Origin: Pseudomonadota bacterium
GTDB taxonomy: Bacteria > Pseudomonadota > Gammaproteobacteria > Xanthomonadales > Xanthomonadaceae
DNA length: 21,050 nt
Assembly (NCBI GenBank): GCA_023423605.1
Contig: JAFAFF010000235.1
Location: 1 to 21,050, forward strand
Direction: 5' to 3'
The notes under the pieces were generated by a model, which searched no databases, was not told the origin of the DNA, and worked only from the letters and a program-made list of their open reading frames with translations. The position numbers and the translations under genes were made by a program. Below, piece after piece: positions 15,615 to 21,050 of this stretch; the stretch's first letter is position 1; the number at the start of each line of letters is the position of its first letter.

Positions 15615-16958
15615 ATGCCTGCGATCCTGATCATCGATGACAACACCAGCGTGGGCACCGCGCTGGACGTGCTGTTCTCGCTGCACGACATCGATACCGT
15701 GCACGCGCATTCGCCAGCCGAAGGCCTTGCGCTGCTGCAGGACCACCCCGTGGACCTGGTGATCCAGGACATGAACTTCAGCGAGGACACCACCTCCGGC
15801 GAAGAAGGCGAAGCCTTGTTCGCCCGCATCCGGCAGCAGCATCCGGACCTGCCGGTGATTCTGCTCACGGCGTGGACGCATCTCAGCAGCGCGGTGGATC
15901 TGGTCAAGGCCGGCGCCGCCGATTACCTGGCCAAGCCCTGGGATGACCGCAAGCTGCTGACCACGGTCAACAACCTGCTGGAACTTTCCGAAGCCCGGCG
16001 CGAACTGGACCATCGGCGCCAGCGCGAACGGCGCCAGCGCGATGACCTGCAGCAACGCTACAACCTGTGCGATGCCGTGTTCGCCGACCCCGCCAGCGAG
16101 CGGGTGATCGCGCTGGCCTGCCAGGTGGCACGTTCGCCGCTGCCGGTACTCATCACCGGTCCGAATGGCGCGGGCAAGGAAAAGATCGCGCAGATCATCC
16201 AGGCCAATTCGCCGATGGCCAAGGGACCGTTCGTGACGGTGAACTGCGGCGCACTGCCTTCCGAACTGATCGAGGCGGAGCTGTTTGGTGCCGATGCGGG
16301 GGCATACACCGGCGCCAACAAGGCACGCGAGGGCAAGTTCGAGGCCGCCGATGGCGGCACGCTGTTCCTGGACGAAATAGGCAACCTGCCGCTGGGCGGG
16401 CAGATGAAACTGCTGCGCGTGCTGGAAACCGGACGCTTCGAGCGCCTGGGTTCCAACCGCGAACGCCAGGTCACGGTACGCGTGGTCAGCGCCACCAATG
16501 CTGATCTGGCGTCGATGATCCGCGATGGCAGCTTCCGCGAGGATCTCTATTACCGCCTCAATACGGTGGAACTGGCGCTGCCGCCACTGACCGAGCGCCC
16601 GGGCGACATCGTGCCACTGGCCGAACGCTTCCTGTCCGGCGACAAGCCACTGTCGGCGGCTTCGGTGGCCGCGCTGAAACGGCATGCCTGGCCTGGCAAC
16701 GTGCGCGAGCTGCGCAACGTCATCCAGCGGGCCGAACTGCTGGCCACCGGCAACCGCATCGAAGTGGCCGACCTCAACCTGCCGCGTGCGCCGGCCAGCA
16801 CGCGCACGGCCACTCCGACGGCCGACCCGGACCGCCAGCGCATCGAGAGCGTACTGGCCAGCAACCACGGCATCATCGCGCAGGCCGCCGCCGAGCTGGG
16901 ACTGAGCCGGCAGGCGCTGTACCGTCGCATGGACCGGCATGGCATTCCACGCGAATGA
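15615..16958 (+). CDS. NtrC-family sigma-54-dependent response regulator
   Basis: A 447-residue transcription activator. The receiver domain (about 1-120) has the acidic pair Asp8/Asp9, phosphoacceptor Asp52 (VIQDMNF), Thr85 and Lys107. The AAA+ domain has Walker A GPNGAGKE (182-189), the sigma-54 contact loop GAYTGA (229-234, Tyr for the usual Phe), Walker B GGTLFLDE (247-254) and FREDLYYRLN. The C-terminal Fis-type helix-turn-helix ends AQAAAELGLSRQALYRRMDRHGI. Such proteins open sigma-54 promoters with ATP, and the promoter at 10835-10850 is the natural target. The frame is open further upstream through the SMAG repeat, but the ATG at 15615 starts exactly at the receiver fold (MPAILIIDDN). 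It overlaps the kinase gene by four bases (ATGA). Confidence 0.95.
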   Translation: MPAILIIDDNTSVGTALDVLFSLHDIDTVHAHSPAEGLALLQDHPVDLVIQDMNFSEDTTSGEEGEALFARIRQQHPDLPVILLTAWTHLSSAVDLVKAGAADYLAKPWDDRKLLTTVNNLLELSEARRELDHRRQRERRQRDDLQQRYNLCDAVFADPASERVIALACQVARSPLPVLITGPNGAGKEKIAQIIQANSPMAKGPFVTVNCGALPSELIEAELFGADAGAYTGANKAREGKFEAADGGTLFLDEIGNLPLGGQMKLLRVLETGRFERLGSNRERQVTVRVVSATNADLASMIRDGSFREDLYYRLNTVELALPPLTERPGDIVPLAERFLSGDKPLSAASVAALKRHAWPGNVRELRNVIQRAELLATGNRIEVADLNLPRAPASTRTATPTADPDRQRIESVLASNHGIIAQAAAELGLSRQALYRRMDRHGIPRE

Positions 16959-18301
16959 GGCTGCGATCGTTCACCTTCCGGTTGTTCCTGCGCCTGTTGC
17001 CGGTACTGGCGCTGGCTGCGGCATTGCCATGGATGCTGGCCTACTGGATGGATCGTGGCTGGCTGGTGGCGACGGTATCGACGGTCGTGCTGCTGGCACT
17101 GATGTGGTTCAGCCTGAGCCGCGCCACGTCCCCGGTACGGTCATTGATGCGCGCCCTTTCCGGCACCGTCAGCAGTTACCGCGATGGCGAGTTCAATTTC
17201 AGCGTGCACTGGGCCGGGCATGATGAGCTGGGCAACCTGGTGCAGGCCCATCGCGAACTGGGCGACGTGCTGCGCGCTCAACGGCAGAGCCTGGTGCAGC
17301 GCGAACTGCTGCTGGACACCATGGTGCAGAACACGCCGGTGGCGATGCTGCTGCTGGCCGATGGCGGCGATGGACTCGCGCGCGTGGTGTTCTCCAACCT
17401 CGCCGCGCGCAAGCTGCTGCATGGCGGCTGGAAACTGGAAGGCCGCCGCCTGGATGAGCTGCTGGAGCAGATGCCGGTGGCGCTGCGCGATGCCATTTCC
17501 CGCGGCGGCGACAGTCTGTTCGCGGTGCGCGACGAAGACAACGAGGAGGAGGACGATGAGCAGATCTACCATCTGTCGCGACGCGCATTCCACCTCAATG
17601 GGCGCCCGCACGACCTGCTGCTGATCCGCCTGCTCACCGCCGAACTGCGCCGGCAGGAAGTGCAGACCTGGAAGAAGGTGATCCGGGTGATCAGCCACGA
17701 GCTCAACAATTCACTTGCGCCGATCGCCTCGCTGGCGCATTCCGGCGGCGAACTGGTGAGGCGGGAACGCTTCGACCGCCTGCCGGAGATCTTCACCACC
17801 ATCGAAGACCGTGCCCGCCACCTGGAAGGGTTCATCCGCGGCTACGCGCGCTTTGCCAAGCTGCCGCAGCCCCAGTTGCAGACCGTGCACTGGGCGCCGT
17901 TCCTGGCAGGGCTGCAGCAGCAGATCCCGTTCGACATGGATGCCATCGCCGAGGATGTGCACAGCCGGGTGGACGTCGCCCAGTTGGGCCAGGCGCTGCT
18001 CAACCTGCTGAAGAACGCACATGAAGCCTGCGCCGAAGCGGATCCGCCGAACGAGGACGTGCGGGTGCAGCTGGGCCGCCTGCCGCAGTGGCTGCGGCTG
18101 GACATCCTGGACCGCGGCAAGGGCATGAACGAAGCAGTGCTGCAGAACGCCCTGATGCCGTTCTATTCCACCAAGCGCAACGGTACCGGCCTCGGCCTGG
18201 CGCTCACGCGCGAGATCATCGAAGCGCACGGTGGACGGATATCGCTGCAGAACCGCCCTGACGGCGGCCTTTGCGTATCGCTGCTGCTGCCAACCGCGTA
18301 G
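16955..18301 (+). CDS. Membrane histidine kinase of the NtrB/NtrY type, partner of the preceding regulator
   Basis: 448 residues. Two close membrane segments (about 10-30 and 37-54) leave a periplasmic loop of only a few residues. HAMP-like and PAS-like regions follow (about 55-110 and 115-225), the latter with an acidic run at 193-203. The phosphoacceptor His248 lies in ISHELNNSLAP, an NtrB/NtrY-class H-box. The ATPase domain has an N-box (NLLKNAHEA, 350-358), DRGKG (386-390), FYSTK and GTGLGL (410-415). With no real external domain it probably senses the membrane itself or the transporter state. The start overlaps the regulator stop and has no Shine-Dalgarno, implying translational coupling. 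The TAG stop is formed by the head of a SMAG element. Confidence 0.94.
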   Translation: MRLRSFTFRLFLRLLPVLALAAALPWMLAYWMDRGWLVATVSTVVLLALMWFSLSRATSPVRSLMRALSGTVSSYRDGEFNFSVHWAGHDELGNLVQAHRELGDVLRAQRQSLVQRELLLDTMVQNTPVAMLLLADGGDGLARVVFSNLAARKLLHGGWKLEGRRLDELLEQMPVALRDAISRGGDSLFAVRDEDNEEEDDEQIYHLSRRAFHLNGRPHDLLLIRLLTAELRRQEVQTWKKVIRVISHELNNSLAPIASLAHSGGELVRRERFDRLPEIFTTIEDRARHLEGFIRGYARFAKLPQPQLQTVHWAPFLAGLQQQIPFDMDAIAEDVHSRVDVAQLGQALLNLLKNAHEACAEADPPNEDVRVQLGRLPQWLRLDILDRGKGMNEAVLQNALMPFYSTKRNGTGLGLALTREIIEAHGGRISLQNRPDGGLCVSLLLPTA

Positions 18302-18355
18302 AGCCGGGCTCTGCCCGGCTGAGGTGACGCATAGCCGGGCAGAGCCCGGCTCTAC
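18298..18355. repeat. Inverted SMAG pair joining the kinase and glmU 3' ends
   Basis: Copies at 18298-18320 (plus) and 18333-18355 (minus) are exact reverse complements over 23 bp, separated by 12 bases. They can form either two small hairpins or one 23-bp stem. Each GTAG head supplies a TAG stop: the kinase's at 18299-18301 and glmU's at 18354-18352. The pair is probably a bidirectional transcription end or 3'-protection element. Confidence 0.9.
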
Positions 18356-19716
18356 TTCTTCTTCGGGCGCTGCCAGCCTTCGATGACCTGCTGGCGTGCA
18401 CGCGCCACGGTCAACCTGTCCTCCGGCGCGGCGCGGGTGATCACCGAACCGGCGGCGATGGTGGCACCTTCGCCCACCACCACCGGCGCCACCAGCGAAC
18501 TGTTGGAGCCCACGAATGCGTTGTCGCCGATGGTGGTCTGCGACTTGTTCACGCCATCGTAGTTGCAGGTGATGGTGCCCGCGCCGATGTTGACCTTGCT
18601 GCCGATCACCGCATCGCCCAGATAGGTCAGGTGGTTCGCCTTGCTGCCCACGCCCATTGTGATCTTCTTGGTTTCCACGAAATTGCCCACGTGCACGCCA
18701 TCAGCCAGCACGGTACCGGGACGCAGCCGCGCATATGGGCCGATCTGCGCGGCGCCTTCGGTGACCACTCCATCAAGATCGCAATGCGCGCGCACCTCGG
18801 TGCCTGGCCCCAGCGTCACGTCCTTGAGGCGCGTGAACGGTCCGATGCTGACACCGTCGGCCAGCTGCACGCGGCCTTCGAAGATCACGTCGATATCGAT
18901 CTGCACGTCGCTGCCGACGATGACCTCACCGCGGATATCCACACGCGCCGGATCCAGCACGCGCGCGCCCTGCGCGCACAATGCCCGTACCGCCCGCTGC
19001 TGCCAGGCGCGCTCCAGCTGCGCCAGCTGCCACGGATCGTTGGCGCCCTCGGCATCGCGCGGGTCGTCCACCAGGCACATCTCGGCGGCGGTGTATTCGT
19101 TGGCGGCGAACGCGAAGATGTCGGTCAGGTAGTACTCGCCCTGCGCGTTGGCGCTGGACAGCTGCGAAAGCCAGCGGCGCAGCGCCGTCGATTCGGCGGT
19201 GATGATGCCGGTGTTGATGATGTTGATGCGGCGCTGCTCGTCGTCGGCATCCTTCTGCTCGACGATGGCGCCGACGTTGCCCTCCGCATCGCGGACGATG
19301 CGTCCGTAGCCGGTCGGGTCGGCCACCTCGGCGGCCAGCACCGCCAGCCGACCGGACTGCGCCAGCAGGTGGCGCAGGGTATGGGCACGGATCAACGGCA
19401 CATCGCCATACAGCACCAGCACCTGCGCGGCGTCGGGCACGTCCGGCATCGCCTGTGCCACCGCGTGGCCGGTGCCCAGCTGCTGCGCCTGTTCGGCCCA
19501 CAGCAGGTCCGGCTGGTCCATGAAGCGCGCGCGCACCGCATCGCCACCATGGCCATGCACCACGTGGATGGCCGCCGGACCCAGCTCACGGGCGGTCGCG
19601 ATCACGTGCGCCAGCATCGGTTGCCCGGCAATCGGCTGCAGCACTTTCGGCAACGCCGATTTCATGCGCTTGCCGGCGCCGGCGGCGAGGATGATCACGT
19701 GCAGGGGCTGGGTCAT
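18352..19716 (-). CDS. glmU: Bifunctional UDP-N-acetylglucosamine pyrophosphorylase / glucosamine-1-phosphate N-acetyltransferase
   Basis: 454 residues, the normal GlmU length. The N-terminal uridylyltransferase domain has the nucleotide loop [17 protein letters not shown] (about 10-26), the QLGTGHAV motif, YGDVPL and the GYGRIVRD block. The C-terminal left-handed beta-helix shows hexapeptide repeats and the acetyltransferase active-site region ([49 protein letters not shown]). It catalyses the last two steps to UDP-GlcNAc for peptidoglycan and LPS. The ATG at 19716 starts at the conserved N-terminus ([13 protein letters not shown]), although the ribosome binding site is poor. The stop TAG is part of a SMAG repeat, directly after a Lys-Lys-Lys end. 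Confidence 0.97.
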   Translation of the reverse strand: MTQPLHVIILAAGAGKRMKSALPKVLQPIAGQPMLAHVIATARELGPAAIHVVHGHGGDAVRARFMDQPDLLWAEQAQQLGTGHAVAQAMPDVPDAAQVLVLYGDVPLIRAHTLRHLLAQSGRLAVLAAEVADPTGYGRIVRDAEGNVGAIVEQKDADDEQRRINIINTGIITAESTALRRWLSQLSSANAQGEYYLTDIFAFAANEYTAAEMCLVDDPRDAEGANDPWQLAQLERAWQQRAVRALCAQGARVLDPARVDIRGEVIVGSDVQIDIDVIFEGRVQLADGVSIGPFTRLKDVTLGPGTEVRAHCDLDGVVTEGAAQIGPYARLRPGTVLADGVHVGNFVETKKITMGVGSKANHLTYLGDAVIGSKVNIGAGTITCNYDGVNKSQTTIGDNAFVGSNSSLVAPVVVGEGATIAAGSVITRAAPEDRLTVARARQQVIEGWQRPKKK

Positions 19717-19746
19717 GAACAGGGCGGTCCGTAGGGGTCTGCGGAT

Positions 19747-19752
19747 ATTCTA
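19747..19752 (-). promoter_or_regulatory. -10 element of the glmU promoter
   Basis: TAGAAT on the minus strand lies 30 bp before the glmU ATG, at the same distance as in glmS. The sequence is in the short divergent region shared with the gtrA-like gene. No clear -35 is seen. Confidence 0.45.
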
Positions 19753-19799
19753 GAACGCGCACCGTTACCATGGCTCACGCTTCCTGCATGCGTTGCCCG

Positions 19800-20183
19800 A
19801 TGACCCTCATCCGCCAAGGCAGTTCCTACTTCGTCATCGGCCTGCTGCAGCTGCTGCTGGACTGGGTGGTGTTCGTGGCCGCCACTGCGGCCGGCATGCA
19901 GGTGATACCGGCGAACATCAGCGGGCGCCTGGCCGGCATGCTGCTGGGCTTCTGGCTCAACGGGCGCTATACCTTCGCCGAACGGGGGCAGCGGCGGCTG
20001 GGATGGTCGCGCTTCGCGCGCTTCCTTGCCCTGTGGCTGCTGCTTACCGCGGCCAGCACACTGCTGGTGGGCGCCGCGGCCCACGCACTTGGACTGCGCC
20101 ACGCATGGCTGGCCAAACCACTGGTGGAAGGCAGCCTGGCGATGGTGTCGTTCCTGCTGATGCGGCACGTGGTGTACCGGTAG
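19800..20183 (+). CDS. GtrA-family small membrane protein
   Basis: About 127 residues with four membrane segments (near 8-28, 35-52, 75-95 and 100-122) and the GtrA-family features: RQGSSYFVIGLLQLLLDWVVF at the start, NISGRLAGMLLGFWLNGRYTF in the middle and a basic end, LLMRHVVYR. Family members are thought to help move lipid-linked sugars such as undecaprenyl-phosphate-glucose across the inner membrane, usually beside a glycosyltransferase. No glycosyltransferase is adjacent here. The start is uncertain: an ATG at 19770 gives ten extra residues, but the ATG at 19800 begins the conserved part. Neither has a clear ribosome binding site. The TAG stop coincides with a SMAG-like head. Confidence 0.8.
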   Translation: MTLIRQGSSYFVIGLLQLLLDWVVFVAATAAGMQVIPANISGRLAGMLLGFWLNGRYTFAERGQRRLGWSRFARFLALWLLLTAASTLLVGAAAHALGLRHAWLAKPLVEGSLAMVSFLLMRHVVYR

Positions 20184-20202
20184 CGCCGGGCCCTGCCCGG
20201 CT
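20180..20202 (+). repeat. Variant SMAG element at the end of the gtrA-like gene
   Basis: GTAGCGCCGGGC-CCT-GCCCGGCT differs from the local consensus at two positions (C for A after the head, C for T in the loop), and the 7-bp core stem is kept. Its head again contains the upstream gene's TAG stop (20181-20183). Confidence 0.75.
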
Positions 20203-20244
20203 GCATGCCGATGGCCCCGGCCAGGCCGTTACCGCGCCCACATG

Positions 20245-20271
20245 AAAAACGCCGGCGCAAGACCGGCGTCT
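20245..20271 (-). terminator. Intrinsic terminator of the ATP synthase operon
   Basis: On the minus strand the stem is ACGCCGG / CCGGCGT with a 7-base loop, followed immediately by a run of T (five A on the plus strand at 20245-20249). This is a textbook rho-independent terminator 22 bp after the atpC stop. On the plus strand it could also stop the convergent gtrA-like transcript, but with a weaker T-run. Confidence 0.82.
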
Positions 20272-20292
20272 TTCACTCCCCTGCGGGAAATC

Positions 20293-20715
20293 TCAGTGCT
20301 TCAGGTTCTTGCGCAGGCGCTCCAGCGCCTGCAGCTGCGCCGTCACCTCGGCCAGCTTCTGCTGCGCTTCGGCGATGTCCATGGCTTCACCACGGTTGGC
20401 CAGCATGCGCTCGGCTTCTTCCTTGGCCTTGCGGACCGAGGCTTCGTCGATGTCCTGCGCGCGGATCGCGGTATCGGCCAGCACGGTCACCACCTGCGGC
20501 TGCACTTCCAGGATGCCGCCGGAAATGGCGAAATCCAGCTGCTCGCCGTTCGGCGTGGTAACCACCACCTTGCCCGGCTTCAGGCGGGTGATCAGCGGTG
20601 CGTGCTTGGGCGCGATGCCCAGCTCGCCCAGCTCACCGGTGGCCACGACCAGGGTCGCTTCGCCCCGGAAGATTTCCTGCTCGGCGCTGACGATGTCGCA
20701 ACGGATCGTGCTCAT
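20293..20715 (-). CDS. atpC: F0F1 ATP synthase subunit epsilon
   Basis: 140 residues, normal for the family. The N-terminal beta-sandwich starts [48 protein letters not shown], with the conserved GELGI-P-HAPL motif. The [29 protein letters not shown] stretch follows, then a C-terminal two-helix hairpin rich in Ala, Glu, Lys and Gln (about 90-138). The subunit sits in the central stalk and inhibits ATP hydrolysis. It is the last gene of the atp operon, 113 bp after atpD and followed by an intrinsic terminator. A GAAGAGA stretch shortly before the ATG serves as ribosome binding site. Confidence 0.97.
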   Translation of the reverse strand: MSTIRCDIVSAEQEIFRGEATLVVATGELGELGIAPKHAPLITRLKPGKVVVTTPNGEQLDFAISGGILEVQPQVVTVLADTAIRAQDIDEASVRKAKEEAERMLANRGEAMDIAEAQQKLAEVTAQLQALERLRKNLKH

Positions 20716-20736
20716 GCAAATCTCTTCGCTGTTCGC

Positions 20737-20786
20737 GGTGGCGGCATGCCACCGGGGAGGAACTCCGGGGCTGGCGCGTGCCAGCC
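20737..20786. other. Two hairpins in the atpD-atpC gap
   Basis: GGTGGC-ggcat-GCCACC (20737-20753) and GGCTGGC-gcgt-GCCAGCC (20769-20786) lie in the 113-bp space between the two genes. They could adjust mRNA stability or the relative output of epsilon and beta subunits. There is no T-run, so full termination is unlikely. Confidence 0.45.
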
Positions 20787-20828
20787 ACCGGAATCAGGCC
20801 GGGCAGGATCGCTCCCGCCCGTCCCGGA

Positions 20829-21050
20829 TCAGGCCTTCTCGGCCATCTTCTTGGCCTTCTCGACCGCTTCTTCGATGCTGCCGACCATGTAGAACGCCTG
20901 CTCCGGCAGGTGGTCGTACTCGCCATCGACGATGGCCTTGAAGCCACGGATGGTGTCCTTCAGCGACACGTACTTGCCCGGCGAGCCGGTGAACACTTCG
21001 GCCACGTGGAACGGCTGGCTGAAGAAGCGCTCGATCTTGCGGGCGCGCGA
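20829..21050 (-). CDS. atpD: F0F1 ATP synthase subunit beta (C-terminal 73 residues; N-terminus beyond the right edge)
   Basis: The visible part reads [56 protein letters not shown] and ends [15 protein letters not shown]. This is the conserved C-terminal helical domain of the catalytic beta subunit, including the [14 protein letters not shown] block and the [12 protein letters not shown] motif. The catalytic Walker motifs lie outside the window. Its position directly upstream of atpC is the standard bacterial atp operon order. Confidence 0.96.
   Translation of the reverse strand, partial: SRARKIERFFSQPFHVAEVFTGSPGKYVSLKDTIRGFKAIVDGEYDHLPEQAFYMVGSIEEAVEKAKKMAEKA

Overview
The window is GC-rich, gene-dense chromosomal DNA. 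It most likely comes from a Stenotrophomonas species (Xanthomonadaceae/Lysobacteraceae). The best evidence is a family of 23-bp GTAG-headed palindromes that match the SMAG/REP elements known from S. maltophilia. Supporting evidence is the protein content: YajQ, a long GloA, DUF1415, and the atpDC/glmU/glmS neighbourhood. Almost all of the sequence is assigned; no gene-free stretch exceeds 300 bp. I see no tRNA, rRNA, insertion sequence, prophage or CRISPR array.

Left part (1-8558), housekeeping and stress genes: the start of metN (methionine importer ATPase, running off the left edge), an EamA-type permease with a possibly leaderless promoter, yajQ (cyclic-di-GMP-binding family) followed by three SMAG elements, a DUF1415 gene overlapping an SDR oxidoreductase gene, oligopeptidase A (prlC), a PLP enzyme of the cysteine synthase/desulfhydrase type divergent from gloA, a second VOC-fold gene and a CBS-domain protein.

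Central part (8842-19716), the most interesting: between glmS and glmU, the genes for the first and last steps of UDP-GlcNAc synthesis, sits a 7.4-kb block. It encodes a HlyD/MacA-type adaptor, a MacB-type ATPase, two different MacB/FtsX-type permeases, an NtrC-family sigma-54 activator and an NtrB/NtrY-type histidine kinase with almost no periplasmic part. Upstream of the adaptor gene the sequence shows a near-consensus sigma-54 promoter, an IHF-like site and a compound palindrome built from TGTCCGC half-sites. The simplest model is a self-contained, autoregulated, sigma-54-driven envelope export or stress module. The kinase would sense in the membrane or through the transporter, and the regulator would bind the palindrome. 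No outer-membrane channel is encoded here, so a TolC-type partner would have to come from elsewhere. The substrate is unknown.

Right part (18352-21050): glmU, a GtrA-like small membrane protein, and the 3' end of the ATP synthase operon (atpD end and atpC) with its intrinsic terminator. Three genes here (kinase, glmU, gtrA-like) have stop codons formed by the GTAG head of a SMAG element. A TAGAAT -10-like hexamer recurs about 20-40 bp before five start codons (yajQ, the cysteine-synthase-like gene, gloA, glmS, glmU).
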